From contig JAQWNW010000054.1 in assembly GCA_029246285.1 (NCBI GenBank), positions 1 through 64,000 on the forward strand: a stretch of 64,000 nucleotides of DNA, written 5' to 3'. Of the stretch, positions 1 to 9,160 are shown piece after piece. Under the pieces are notes generated by a model, which was not told the DNA's origin, ran no database searches, and worked only from the letters and a program-made list of their open reading frames with translations. The DNA is from Paracoccaceae bacterium. GTDB lineage: Bacteria; Pseudomonadota; Alphaproteobacteria; Rhodobacterales; Rhodobacteraceae. Both the position numbers and the translations under genes were made by a program. Positions within the stretch are counted from its first letter, which is position 1. Each line of letters starts with the position of its first letter.

Positions 1-387
1 TGAAAAAGCTGGAGTATTTGTTCGACCGACTACCACTGCACCAGCTTTCTTCACGTTTGAAACAATAGGACTATCAGTAGTCGCAATGAGGTCTTTTTGT
101 ATTTTCAAACCATTTGTCGTGGCAAAGCCTTTTTGATCCGCAAGAACTTTAATCGTTAAAGGAACTCCACATAAAATACCGGGATCCTTTCCAGCCTGGA
201 TCTTCTTATCAATTTCTTTTGCATCTTCAATTGCTTCTTCTGGCATTTCCTGAACAACAGCGTTAAGTTTTGGGTTTACTTTGCCCAGACGCTCGAGATG
301 TGCTTTAGTAACTTCAACAGCAGAAATTTGTCTTGATTTTACTAATTCAGCAATCTCATATCCAGGTAGTTTCCAAAGTTCTGACAT
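1..387 (-). CDS. Amidase (amidase-signature family), N-terminal part, runs off the window
   Basis: The 129 visible codons start MSELWKLPGYEIAEL and reach the first half of an amidase-signature domain. The segment LTIKVLADQKGFATTNG corresponds to the strand with the first catalytic Lys (GatA-type 'VKD...TKG..TT.G'), and VGRTNTPAF follows as in the family. The Ser-cisSer-Lys triad is completed beyond the window, so activity cannot be judged. Of two adjacent ATGs (390 and 387) the second is preferred because GGAG at 395-398 then sits 7 bases upstream. Family members hydrolyse amides or act as GatA; GatA is less likely because no gatB/gatC is nearby. It lies 82 bases downstream of the acyl-CoA synthetase on the same strand, so it may be the tail of the betaine/carnitine operon. 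The substrate is unknown. Confidence 0.85.
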   Translation of the reverse strand, partial: MSELWKLPGYEIAELVKSRQISAVEVTKAHLERLGKVNPKLNAVVQEMPEEAIEDAKEIDKKIQAGKDPGILCGVPLTIKVLADQKGFATTNGLKIQKDLIATTDSPIVSNVKKAGAVVVGRTNTPAFS

Positions 388-469
388 CATATCACTCCAT
401 CCAAAACTAAAATTAGTTCAACTTATCTTTTTATTTCAATGTCTAGTATTTTCTGAAATTTGCATAATT

Positions 470-2578
470 TCAAGTATCATGTGTATCAAACTCATATATC
501 AGGGCATCTACCATCAAAACAGAATCCTCATAAACAAACATTGGATTTATTTCGATTTCCGATATCGAGTTAAGATTTTCTTGAGCAAAGATAGTTAGTT
601 TCATTATAGCATCTACAAGAAAATCTAGTTTAACTTTAGGCTTTCCTCTGAAACCATCCAGTAACTTAAAGACTTTAAGGCGCTTAATAACCTCTTTGAT
701 TTCTCCAGAATGGGTTGGAAGAATTATCGTTGAAACATCACCAATCAAATCAACTAAAACACCACCACTTCCGATCGTTAGTGCAAGCCCAAATTGTGTG
801 TCAGATCGAATGCCAACAATTAATTCAGCAATTGGAGCATTGGCCATCTCCTCTACAAGATATTTATCAGAAAGCAAATCGGGAGCCGCATTTGAGACTG
901 AAGAATGCATATTTTCAAATGCTGTTTTCAACTCCAACTCACTTTTAATATTTAAAATAACCGCATTGAGTTCCGTTTTATGTAAAATTTTTGAACTAAC
1001 CATCTTCAAAGCGACAGGAAAACTAAGACTGCAAAGATCATTTGCATCTATTTTATCCAAACACACAACACCCTCTGGGATATCGAAACCGTTCTTTTTT
1101 AAAAGAGATTTACTGTCTTGTTCATCTAGCACTCTTAACTGGTCTGGATTTCCTAAAACCTCAAAGACACTATTCAGCTTTTTCTCTAATATATTAGCTC
1201 TATTCTTGTTCCATGTCACTGCATGGCTGATTGCCCACAGAGCTTCATGAATACCTTGCATCGGAGATACACCTATCGAGATAAGCAAGTCTCTAGTTTC
1301 CTTGTCAAAATTTTCGGGAATAGTCGAACATATTGCTGCTGGCAGATTATTATCAGCTGCCGCTTGAGCAAAAGCCAAAGCATCATTTCTGTAATATACG
1401 AGAGACTCATCCAAACCTTTAGCAGGGTAATCCTGCACCAAGATTGCTGAATGAACTAATCCTTGATTCATTGCCTCTTGAAAGACTGGTCGTGTCTTTT
1501 CGGGTTGGCCCCAAATAGGAGTCGTGTAATCCAACGGGTTTGATAAGGTTGCTATTTCAGGCAATAACCCAACAAGCTTATCTGATTTCTCCTTATTAAA
1601 ATTTGGAAATTTTAGACCAATATCTTCTGCTTTATCCGCCAACATTGTTGCTCCACCACCAGAACAGGTAAATCCAATTATATTTTCCTGTTTAGGGCAT
1701 CCCGATACACATAAATATTTTAAAGTCTCTAAAAATTGAGACGGATTATTCACACTGATCACACCTGTTCGTTTAAATAACGCTTCATATAATTCTTTTG
1801 AACCTGATAAAGATCCCGTATGACTTAATGTTAATGTTGATCCAATTTTTGATGTTCCAGTCTTTAACGCAACCACTGGTTTATTTAATCCTAGGGCTTT
1901 CAATGCCGCTTTCTCAAACAAAGAAACATCACTTAAACCCTCAATATGTAAACCAATAGCTCTGACTTCAGGCTTTTCACATAAAATATCGATAAAATCT
2001 GCCAAACCCATAACCGTCTGATTACCCGCCGAAACCATATAACTTAAAGGTAAAGATCTTTGACTCATCGTGATATCTGAAGAAAACATTCCGCTTTGCG
2101 TAATAATCGCGGCACCATATCCTGGGCAGCTACCACCATGAGCAAATGGCCAAAGAGCCACCTCATCAACGTAATTGATTATTCCATAGCAATTTGGACC
2201 TATAAGAGCCATATCACCAGCATATTCTGCAAGTAAATTTTCAGCTTCTTGGCCTTCTGGATCTGCCTCTCCAAACCCAGCAGTGTAACATACTATTCCA
2301 CCAGCACCTAACCTTGCCAAATCTTTTACTGCTTTTAAAGCATGATCTCTAGGAATCGCTAAATAAACTGCGTCCGGAGGAGAAGGTAGATCTTCTAAAG
2401 TCTGGAAACATTTATGTCCGCCTAATTGGTCTCGCCGAGGGTTAACTGGCCAAATAAAACCCTTAAAGCCAGCTCTTTTGGCCTCCCCTATTGCTATCTC
2501 GGCATCTGCTCCACCGATAAAAGCAATATGCTTTGGTTTGATTAACCTTTCAAAATTATCTCTTTGCGCCGGCGTCAT
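470..2578 (-). CDS. NDP-forming acyl-CoA synthetase (fused alpha and beta subunits)
   Basis: 702 residues with the order of ADP/GDP-forming acyl-CoA synthetases: CoA-binding Rossmann domain (about 10-140, IAFIGGADAEIAIGEAKRAG), two succinyl-CoA-ligase-like domains (about 150-450, with the conserved SHTGSLSGS), and a C-terminal ATP-grasp domain (about 470-700, with FPVALKMVSSKILHKTE). These enzymes interconvert acid + CoA + NTP with acyl-CoA + NDP + Pi, and can run in either direction. The ATG overlaps the stop of the acyl-CoA dehydrogenase gene (ATGA), so the two are translationally coupled. In this operon it could activate gamma-butyrobetaine or crotonobetaine. Run backwards, it could recover ATP from betainyl-CoA, since I see no dedicated betainyl-CoA thioesterase. 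The family call is firm; the substrate is inference. Confidence 0.88.
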   Translation of the reverse strand: MTPAQRDNFERLIKPKHIAFIGGADAEIAIGEAKRAGFKGFIWPVNPRRDQLGGHKCFQTLEDLPSPPDAVYLAIPRDHALKAVKDLARLGAGGIVCYTAGFGEADPEGQEAENLLAEYAGDMALIGPNCYGIINYVDEVALWPFAHGGSCPGYGAAIITQSGMFSSDITMSQRSLPLSYMVSAGNQTVMGLADFIDILCEKPEVRAIGLHIEGLSDVSLFEKAALKALGLNKPVVALKTGTSKIGSTLTLSHTGSLSGSKELYEALFKRTGVISVNNPSQFLETLKYLCVSGCPKQENIIGFTCSGGGATMLADKAEDIGLKFPNFNKEKSDKLVGLLPEIATLSNPLDYTTPIWGQPEKTRPVFQEAMNQGLVHSAILVQDYPAKGLDESLVYYRNDALAFAQAAADNNLPAAICSTIPENFDKETRDLLISIGVSPMQGIHEALWAISHAVTWNKNRANILEKKLNSVFEVLGNPDQLRVLDEQDSKSLLKKNGFDIPEGVVCLDKIDANDLCSLSFPVALKMVSSKILHKTELNAVILNIKSELELKTAFENMHSSVSNAAPDLLSDKYLVEEMANAPIAELIVGIRSDTQFGLALTIGSGGVLVDLIGDVSTIILPTHSGEIKEVIKRLKVFKLLDGFRGKPKVKLDFLVDAIMKLTIFAQENLNSISEIEINPMFVYEDSVLMVDALIYEFDTHDT

Positions 2579-3723
2579 GCTCCCAAAGGCCGCAGAATTG
2601 ACCTTGTGATGATATGTCGTTGAATCTCAGAAGTTCCATCCCATATTCTTTCTAATCTGCTATCTCGCCATAAACGTTGAATCGGCAATTCTTCCATTAA
2701 ACCCATTCCGCCGTAAATTTGCACCGTGTCATCCGCAACTTTATTAAGCATTTCCGAGCAAAATACCTTCACCATAGCAGCATCCGCATCCTGCATAGCT
2801 CCAACCTCTGCTCGACTTACAGCATCATTTACCATCAAATCTGCTGCTCGCAAACCAATTGACATATCCGCTAGCTTGAAGCCAGTGGCCTGAAATGACC
2901 CTATCGGTTTGCCAAATTGTTTCCTATTTGCAGCCCAATCTATTGCCAGATTCATTATGCGCTCAGCTTTTCCACAACAAGTCGCACCAACCCAAATTCG
3001 CCCCATTCCAAGCCATTTTCCCGATAATTCCAATCCACGGCCTTCTTCCCCCAGAATTTGGGTTGGGCCCAATCTCACATTGTCAAAACTCAATTGAAAA
3101 TTCTTATATCCTCGGTAACTGACACATTTATTACCTTCTCGGCATTCAAAACCTTTGAGACCCACATCAACTAAAAAAGCAGTAATTCTTTTTCTTGGAC
3201 CTCTGGCCGTTTGATCTTCACCCGTAGCCGCAAAAACAATTGCAAAATCAGGCATTACTGGTCCAGAGATAAAATGCTTGCTACCATTTAATATCCAATC
3301 ATCTCCGTCTTTTACAGCATTAGACTTCATTCCCATTACGTCTGATCCAGCTTCTGGTTCGGTTAAAGCAAATAACTCTCGCTTTTCCCCTCTTACACAA
3401 GGCAATAAATATTGCTCTTTTTGATCGCCTTCACATGCTAACAAGATCTCAGTTGGTCTAGCGATCCACGACTGTAGTGCGTGAGTAGTCTTCCCATATT
3501 CTCTTTCCATCAACGCCATAGCTTGATAACCCAATCCACCACCTCCAATTTCTGTTGGTAGATTAGCAGCAAAAAGACCTATATCTTTTGCTCGTGCTTC
3601 AATCTGGCGACCCAATTCAATTGGAACCTCACCTTTTGCATCGACCTCGTCTTCGTATGGAAATATTTCAGCATCCATGAAGGCTTTTAACGTATTAATT
3701 AATAATTCATTTTCATGGTTCAT
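2575..3723 (-). CDS. Acyl-CoA dehydrogenase, candidate gamma-butyrobetainyl-CoA dehydrogenase
   Basis: 382 residues, the usual length for a single-domain-set acyl-CoA dehydrogenase. The substrate/FAD loop ALTEPEAGSD and the C-terminal helix QIYGGMGLMEELPIQRLWRD are typical. The C-terminal active-site motif reads IWDGTSEIQRHII. The position that carries the catalytic Glu in medium-chain enzymes (YEGT) is Asp362 here, which may alter substrate choice or move the base. The family oxidises acyl-CoA to 2-enoyl-CoA and passes electrons to ETF. With the CaiD-like hydratase and carnitine dehydrogenase in the same operon, the natural guess is oxidation of gamma-butyrobetainyl-CoA to crotonobetainyl-CoA. 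A gap of 79 bases separates it from cdhC upstream. Confidence 0.87.
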   Translation of the reverse strand: MNHENELLINTLKAFMDAEIFPYEDEVDAKGEVPIELGRQIEARAKDIGLFAANLPTEIGGGGLGYQAMALMEREYGKTTHALQSWIARPTEILLACEGDQKEQYLLPCVRGEKRELFALTEPEAGSDVMGMKSNAVKDGDDWILNGSKHFISGPVMPDFAIVFAATGEDQTARGPRKRITAFLVDVGLKGFECREGNKCVSYRGYKNFQLSFDNVRLGPTQILGEEGRGLELSGKWLGMGRIWVGATCCGKAERIMNLAIDWAANRKQFGKPIGSFQATGFKLADMSIGLRAADLMVNDAVSRAEVGAMQDADAAMVKVFCSEMLNKVADDTVQIYGGMGLMEELPIQRLWRDSRLERIWDGTSEIQRHIITRSILRPLGA

Positions 3724-3802
3724 TTGATCACTCTTACTTTCTTAAATTCTTAAATTAAACCGTTGACCCTAATAGCTAACTTTGTCTCCAAACTCTTGTT
3801 GA

Positions 3803-4687
3803 TTAAGCACCACGGAGATTCAATTTTTTCCTAGCTTCTCCCGGTGAAATAGCGCGCGCGCCCATTCTTTCAATTATCTCCACTGCGCGTGTTACAAGTT
3901 GTCCATTTGTAGCCAATACACCTCTATCTAGGTAAATATTATCCTCCAATCCAACGCGCACATTTCCGCCTAAAGCAACTGCAGTTGCTGCCATAGGCAT
4001 TTGCATTCGTGAAATGCCAAAACCAGCCCAATTCGCCCCAGTAGGTAAGTGGTCTTTCATTGTCTTCATGGTATCAACGCTCTGATCTGCTCCCCAAGGA
4101 ATTCCTAAACAAATCTGAAACATGGGGGGATCTGCTACCAAACCTTCGGAAATCATCTGAGTGGCGAAACGGATATGACCCAGTTCAAAAACCTCTAATT
4201 CTGGCTTTACACCCCATTCCTTTGTTAGTTGAGCCATTTTTCTTAACATCGGAGGTGTTGAAATATAAATTTCATCCCCATTTCCAAAATTTAATGTACC
4301 ACAATCAAGAGAGCATATCTCGGGCATACACTCCTTTACGTGAGCAAGCCTTTCTTCTGGACCAATCATATCGGTACCCACACCAGGCATTGCTGGGTTA
4401 TTTGGATCTGGAACCCAGTCTCCCCCCATACCAGCTGTAAGATTTATCACAACATCAGTATTGCTATCTCTAACTCGATCAACAACTTCTTTAAACAGTT
4501 TTGGATCTCTAGAGCCTTTGCCAGTCTCTGGATCTCGAACATGAATATGTGCTATTGCAGCACCAGCTTTAGCCGCTTCTATTGCTGCATCTGCCACTTC
4601 TTTTGGCGTTACAGGTACATGAGGATTCTTTCCTGTCGTATCCCCTGCGCCAGTGACAGCACAACTCACCACTACATCAAAATTCAT
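3803..4687 (-). CDS. cdhC: Beta-keto acid cleavage enzyme (BKACE), 3-dehydrocarnitine:acetyl-CoA type
   Basis: 294 residues of the DUF849/BKACE family, zinc enzymes that split a beta-keto acid with acetyl-CoA to acetoacetate plus a new acyl-CoA. Visible family segments are [19 protein letters not shown] at the N-terminus, the metal-site strand [38 protein letters not shown] and [14 protein letters not shown] near the end. These closely resemble, from memory, the Pseudomonas CdhC enzyme that makes betainyl-CoA and acetoacetate from 3-dehydrocarnitine. The gene lies 38 bases after the carnitine dehydrogenase, its expected upstream partner. The length is normal for the family. The main uncertainty is substrate specificity, since BKACE enzymes vary. 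Confidence 0.87.
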   Translation of the reverse strand: MNFDVVVSCAVTGAGDTTGKNPHVPVTPKEVADAAIEAAKAGAAIAHIHVRDPETGKGSRDPKLFKEVVDRVRDSNTDVVINLTAGMGGDWVPDPNNPAMPGVGTDMIGPEERLAHVKECMPEICSLDCGTLNFGNGDEIYISTPPMLRKMAQLTKEWGVKPELEVFELGHIRFATQMISEGLVADPPMFQICLGIPWGADQSVDTMKTMKDHLPTGANWAGFGISRMQMPMAATAVALGGNVRVGLEDNIYLDRGVLATNGQLVTRAVEIIERMGARAISPGEARKKLNLRGA

Positions 4688-4725
4688 TTATTTAACCCCC
4701 TATCAATTAATGAGTAATAATTAAG

Positions 4726-5664
4726 TCACTTGGACTTAATTGCATTTAACACAGCTACTATTTTTTTATCGCGGTCTTCCGCCATCTCCTCAAAATGCTG
4801 ATCTCCAGCCATCTGTGCGCAACCTTTTACCATTTTGTCTCTCAAGTCTTTAGTTAATTCTGGCGCCTTTAATCTTGTCCATGGTAATTTTAAAGCGGGA
4901 CCAAACTGATCTAAATTTGTTGCCATTCCACCCTCTCCGCAAGCCACATGAAATGCCATACATTGTCCTTGTACAGCCATTCTTGGCGCTGGACCATTTA
5001 TTAATGCATTATCAATATCGGCTGGTGTTGCTTCACCGTTTGCTACCATATGCAAAGCCTCTCGCCATAAAGCTTCCTGCAATCTCGTTGCGACAAAACC
5101 TGGTATCTCTTTCTTCAGAACAAGAGGTGATTTTCCCGCCATTTTATAAAAATCTGCAGTCCAAGAAACTACATCAGGATTAGTTTTTTCACCACCAACT
5201 ATTTCCACCAGTGGGAGAAGATAAGGAGGATTAAAAGGATGGCCAATTACGGTTCTTTCAGGCGTATTACATTTTTGTTGAATCTCTGTCATGGTCAATC
5301 CAGAAGTAGAGGAACTAATGACCACATCAATCGGAACAATGCGTCCCAAAGTTTCATATAAATCCTGTTTAATATCTAAACGCTCCGGGGCACTTTCTTG
5401 CACAAAGTGAGTGCCTTTTAAGCTTTCTTCTAAATTTGTAAAAATTTGTAAATTTTGCAAACTAGCGCCTTCAGCTAAACCAAGATCAGTGAGGCTAACC
5501 CACGCGGTCTTCACAATGCTATTAAATATGTCTATTTCATCTTCTGAATGAAGATAAGCATTAACCTTGAAACCTTGCGCCAAAAAATGAGCAGCCCACC
5601 CACCACCAATAGGCCCAGCTCCTATGCTCGTTACTAACTTTATGTCATTTAAGCGCTTTAACAC
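4726..5664 (-). CDS. cdhA: L-carnitine 3-dehydrogenase (3-hydroxyacyl-CoA dehydrogenase fold)
   Basis: 312 residues, NAD-dependent. The N-terminal Rossmann motif is GAGPIGGGWAAHFLAQG. Characteristic segments are FVQESAPERLDIKQDLYE, SSSTSGLTMTE, GHPFNPPYLLPLVEIVGGE (catalytic His in GHPFNP), ALWREALHMVANGEATPADID and FGPALKLPWTRLKAPELT. The last two are features I associate with carnitine dehydrogenases rather than fatty-acid HBDHs. The reaction is L-carnitine + NAD to 3-dehydrocarnitine. Only 2 bases separate it from the caiD-like gene, and it is followed by the BKACE that would consume its product. No fused C-terminal thioesterase domain is present, unlike some carnitine dehydrogenases. Confidence 0.88.
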   Translation of the reverse strand: MLKRLNDIKLVTSIGAGPIGGGWAAHFLAQGFKVNAYLHSEDEIDIFNSIVKTAWVSLTDLGLAEGASLQNLQIFTNLEESLKGTHFVQESAPERLDIKQDLYETLGRIVPIDVVISSSTSGLTMTEIQQKCNTPERTVIGHPFNPPYLLPLVEIVGGEKTNPDVVSWTADFYKMAGKSPLVLKKEIPGFVATRLQEALWREALHMVANGEATPADIDNALINGPAPRMAVQGQCMAFHVACGEGGMATNLDQFGPALKLPWTRLKAPELTKDLRDKMVKGCAQMAGDQHFEEMAEDRDKKIVAVLNAIKSK

Positions 5665-5666
5665 CT

Positions 5667-6470
5667 CTACTCACCTTTAAAATTTGGTTCACGCTTTTCT
5701 ACAAAAGCCGCAACACCTTCTGCCGCATCATCAGACTTTAACATTTTCCTGTAAACGGGTAAATTCTCCGTTCTCATCTTGTTAAAAGCGGCTTCAAGCG
5801 GCACGCATTCTATCGCCCGTTGCACTTCCTTTACACTTTGCATTGCTAGAGGTGCTGACCAAGCTATTGACTCTGCCCACTCTCTCGCTTGATCAAGCAA
5901 CTTTTCTTTGGCAACAACCTTATTTACCAAACCATAATGAGCTGCTTCAGCCGCCGACATACGCCGACCTAATAAAAACATTTCCATCGCAATATTATGG
6001 GGAATTCTTCTTGGTAATCTTTGAAGAGCTCCAGCATCTGGAACCATACCCAATGGCATTTCTGGCAGACCAAATTCAACATGCTCTGCGGCAATTAAAA
6101 GATCACACCCCATGGCCAACTCGAAACCTCCACCAATTACTAAACCATTTAAAGCGGCAATAACTGGCTTATTTAAATTCCAATTTTCTGTTAAACCGGC
6201 AAAACCACCATCGCCATAATCAGCTGTTTCCCACCAGTTATCTAATTCCACTTCTCCAGAATTTAAAGCTTTCAAATCCCAACCGGCAGAGAATATTTTT
6301 TCTCCTTCTGCAGTTAAAATTCCGACCCACAAATCTGGATTATCACGTAACTCTGCAAAAGCGGCTCCTAATGCCTGGCTCATTGGAATATCAATTGCGT
6401 TTACCTTAGGCTTATTTAACTTTACCTCAAGAATTCGACCGTTTTGTGTAACTTCAACGCCATCAGGCAT
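5667..6470 (-). CDS. caiD: Crotonase-family hydratase, CaiD-like (crotonobetainyl-CoA hydratase)
   Basis: 267 residues, close to E. coli CaiD (about 261). Resemblance runs through the protein: NGRILEVKLNKPKVNAID, FSAGWDLKALNSGE, GGFAGLTENWNLNKPVIAA, LNGLVIGGGFELAMGCDLL (oxyanion hole and active-site loop), FGLPEMPLGMVPDAGALQRL and EGVAAFVEKREP. The segment GGFAGLTE followed by NL.KPVIAA is a CaiD hallmark. CaiD interconverts crotonobetainyl-CoA and carnitinyl-CoA. The gene sits directly before the carnitine dehydrogenase, and a CaiB-like CoA-transferase is encoded in the divergent operon. A generic enoyl-CoA hydratase is the alternative, but the context favours CaiD. Confidence 0.82.
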   Translation of the reverse strand: MPDGVEVTQNGRILEVKLNKPKVNAIDIPMSQALGAAFAELRDNPDLWVGILTAEGEKIFSAGWDLKALNSGEVELDNWWETADYGDGGFAGLTENWNLNKPVIAALNGLVIGGGFELAMGCDLLIAAEHVEFGLPEMPLGMVPDAGALQRLPRRIPHNIAMEMFLLGRRMSAAEAAHYGLVNKVVAKEKLLDQAREWAESIAWSAPLAMQSVKEVQRAIECVPLEAAFNKMRTENLPVYRKMLKSDDAAEGVAAFVEKREPNFKGE

Positions 6471-6488
6471 ACTTTTCTCCTTAATTAT

Positions 6489-7526
6489 TTATTTAAATTC
6501 AGGGACAACCTCTTGGCAAAAAAGTTTCATTGATTTTTTTTGCGCTTCCATATCCAAACCCATGGACGCGTAATAAATATACTCATCCACCCCAAGTTTT
6601 TCATATCTTTTTAATTTTTCAATTACAGTTTCAGGTGAACCAAACATAAGATTTTCTTCCAACATATTGGCATCATATTCTTTACGACCCTGCAATTCAT
6701 CTAATGGGATTTGCTTAGGAAAGCCGTCACTAACATCTCCTAAATTTCTAAATAAATTTTCAAATTGCCCAAGACATGTTTGAATTGCTTTTATAGCCTT
6801 ATCTCTGCCATTTTCAGTTTCATATAATGCAGTATGACGCATCATCGCGAATATCGGTTTAAATTTATTATCATTTTGATGAATTGCTTCATCAAGTTGT
6901 TGTTTATATAGCTCAGCCTCTGAAAATCCTCGCGTTAAGGGCCAACTCATAACATTACAGTTGTTCTTTATTGCATAATCAAATGTTATTGGCGATCTGG
7001 CAGCAACCCAAAGGGGTGGATGCGGCTTTTGTATGGGTTTGGGGACTGATGTTGACGTAGGGAATTGCCAAAATTTTCCATCATGTTCATAATCTCCAGC
7101 CCATAACTCTAGCACAGCAGGGAGTATTTCTTGCATATATTGCCAAGCGTCAGATTGCTTCAAGCCTGGTTTCATCCGATCAAATTCTCTTTGATAAGCT
7201 CCTGAGCCAATCCCAAACTCCAGCCGTCCTCCACTAATCAAGTCAAGAAAAGCAGCCTCTCCTGCCAAATTTATTGGATGCCAATAAGCAGCAGCCGCAA
7301 CCGCAGTTCCCAGTCTAATATTCTCTGTTTCTGATGCCCACCAAGTTAATATTTGAAATGGATTAGGCGCTATTGTCATTTCTAAAGCGTGATGTTCAGC
7401 TGCCCAAACAATGTTAAACCCACCATCTTCTGCCATTTGCACCATATCTAATGTATGACGCATGACTTCATTCATGTTCCAGCTTGGATCCATTCTTTCC
7501 ATATTAACGGCTAATTGAAACTTCAT
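6489..7526 (-). CDS. LLM-class (bacterial luciferase-like) flavin monooxygenase
   Basis: 345 residues, TIM-barrel luciferase-like family. Seen: FNIVWAAEHHALE near the N-terminus, NIRLGTAVAAAAYWHPINLA, GRLEFGIGSGAYQREFDR, PPLWVAARSPITFDYA and a C-terminal MFGSPETVIEKLKRYEKLG. The family uses reduced FMN supplied by a separate flavin reductase to oxygenate its substrate. A flavin-reductase domain is encoded at 10370-12505 in the divergent operon and is the obvious partner. RutA is a family member that opens a uracil ring in company with RidA, an alpha/beta hydrolase and a flavin reductase, all of which have counterparts here. The substrate is unknown; it may be a nitrogenous precursor feeding the carnitine route. 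Confidence 0.85.
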   Translation of the reverse strand: MKFQLAVNMERMDPSWNMNEVMRHTLDMVQMAEDGGFNIVWAAEHHALEMTIAPNPFQILTWWASETENIRLGTAVAAAAYWHPINLAGEAAFLDLISGGRLEFGIGSGAYQREFDRMKPGLKQSDAWQYMQEILPAVLELWAGDYEHDGKFWQFPTSTSVPKPIQKPHPPLWVAARSPITFDYAIKNNCNVMSWPLTRGFSEAELYKQQLDEAIHQNDNKFKPIFAMMRHTALYETENGRDKAIKAIQTCLGQFENLFRNLGDVSDGFPKQIPLDELQGRKEYDANMLEENLMFGSPETVIEKLKRYEKLGVDEYIYYASMGLDMEAQKKSMKLFCQEVVPEFK

Positions 7527-7544
7527 TATTTTACCTCTTTTAGT

Positions 7545-9026
7545 TCAACGCATTACAAACGGATTTCCAAACGGCTCATCCGATGTATTCATCCATATTG
7601 TTTTTGGACGAGTGTAGTCATGCATGGCTTGAAATCCACTTTCACGTCCGTAACCCGATCCTTTGATCCCACCAAACTCCGCGATTGGTGAAACAACACG
7701 ATAAGTATTGACCCAAACTATTCCAGCCCTCACTGCTTTAGCCATTCGTAATGAACGAGCACTATCCTTTGTGAAAATGCCGGCAGCTAATCCATGGACA
7801 GTATCGTTCGCAAGACCAATCACCTCTTCTTCAGTCTTGAATTTCAAAACACTTAAAACTGGGCCAAAAAGCTCAGTATCAACGATCTTCATATTTTGCT
7901 TCTTACAACTGATAATGGTAGGTTCATAAAATAGACCATCCATATCATTTGGTCTCTTTCCTCCATGGAGAACTTGACCACCTTCTTCGATAGCATGAGA
8001 AACTTCTTTTTCGATATTTTCCAACTGACCAATCGTGCACAACGGGCCCATTTGAGTTTCTTCTAGTAGTGGATCACCAATTTTTATACCTTTTGCAATT
8101 TCAATCATTCGCTCTAAAAACTCATCTGCGATATCTTCGTGTAGATACAATCTCGAACCAGCTACACAGCTTTGCCCAGCAGCTCCAAAAATGCCAGCAA
8201 CTGATCCATTCACAGCACTTTCGATATTCGCATCCTCAAATACTATAAAGGGAGATTTGCCCCCTAACTCCAGACTTACTTCCGCAAAATTTTCCGCCGA
8301 GTTGTACAAAACATGTCTGGCAGCATTAGGACCACCAGTAAATGAGATTCGTGCAACCAATGGGTGGCTAGTCAACGCTTTCCCACATGGCTCTCCATGA
8401 CCGGTAACAATATTTACTACTCCTGGTGGAAACCCTGCTTCTTCTATTAATTCACCAAATTCTAACATTGCTGCAGAGGCGTGTTCAGAAGCCTTGAGCA
8501 CTATTGTGTTACCTGCTGCTAAAGCTGGCCCTACTTTGACCGCTACTAGAAACAATTGTGAGTTCCATGGAACAATTGCCGCAACTACTCCCAATGGCTC
8601 TCGATTTGTAAAAACAAATAAATCCGGTTTATCGATTGGTAACGTCTCACCACTAATTTTGTCAGCACAACCAGCATAAAAATGAAAAAATTCTGCAATA
8701 TATTTAGCTTGCCAACGCGTCTCTTTTAACATCTTTCCCGTATCAACGCTTTCCGTCCTGCCCAACGGCTCAGATTTTTCAGCTAATAAATCACCTAATT
8801 TTCGCAAACATTTCCCACGTTCTGTCGGAGTCATCTTTGACCAAGGCCCAGTAGTAAAAGCTCTGTGTGCTGCATTGACGGCTTCATTCACATCGCTCTC
8901 CGTGGCCTCTGGGACTTTACTCCAAACCCGACCATTTGCCGGATTGATACTTTCAAACATAGCACCATTTGAGGCATTGACCCACTTACCATCGATTAAC
9001 ATTTGATAGGATCTAATGTCTGTCAT
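7545..9026 (-). CDS. NAD(P)-dependent aldehyde dehydrogenase
   Basis: 493 residues, full-length ALDH. Seen in order: NAD-site segment VVAAIVPWNSQLFLVAVKVG, LELGGKSPFIVFEDANIES with the general-base Glu, the catalytic Cys in AGQSCVAGSR, ELFGPVLSVLKF and EFGGIKGSGYGRESG near the C-terminus. It heads the leftward operon and is followed after 18 bases by the LLM monooxygenase. In a carnitine/gamma-butyrobetaine setting a 4-trimethylaminobutyraldehyde dehydrogenase is plausible, and betaine-aldehyde dehydrogenases are close relatives. The aldehyde could instead be a product of the monooxygenase. The family is certain; the substrate is not. Confidence 0.9.
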   Translation of the reverse strand: MTDIRSYQMLIDGKWVNASNGAMFESINPANGRVWSKVPEATESDVNEAVNAAHRAFTTGPWSKMTPTERGKCLRKLGDLLAEKSEPLGRTESVDTGKMLKETRWQAKYIAEFFHFYAGCADKISGETLPIDKPDLFVFTNREPLGVVAAIVPWNSQLFLVAVKVGPALAAGNTIVLKASEHASAAMLEFGELIEEAGFPPGVVNIVTGHGEPCGKALTSHPLVARISFTGGPNAARHVLYNSAENFAEVSLELGGKSPFIVFEDANIESAVNGSVAGIFGAAGQSCVAGSRLYLHEDIADEFLERMIEIAKGIKIGDPLLEETQMGPLCTIGQLENIEKEVSHAIEEGGQVLHGGKRPNDMDGLFYEPTIISCKKQNMKIVDTELFGPVLSVLKFKTEEEVIGLANDTVHGLAAGIFTKDSARSLRMAKAVRAGIVWVNTYRVVSPIAEFGGIKGSGYGRESGFQAMHDYTRPKTIWMNTSDEPFGNPFVMR

Positions 9027-9160
9027 GCTTTTTTCCTCGTAATTTATTTGATTCTTAATCTTATCTGATATTAAACTTTTAAAGTAATTTTTTTATTATT
9101 AAACAACAATTCTATTATTTAGTATTTATTTGGATGTACAGGTTTTTAGGAGTTAAAATC
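9027..9160. promoter_or_regulatory. Divergent promoter region between the aldehyde dehydrogenase and RidA operons
   Basis: A very AT-rich 134-base stretch between two head-to-head operons that must hold both promoters. An 11-base odd palindrome, ACTTTTAAAGT, lies at 9075-9085. It is the only symmetric element I see and is a weak candidate operator. A clear Shine-Dalgarno AGGAG (9148-9152) belongs to the RidA gene. No regulator gene is adjacent. Confidence 0.4.
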
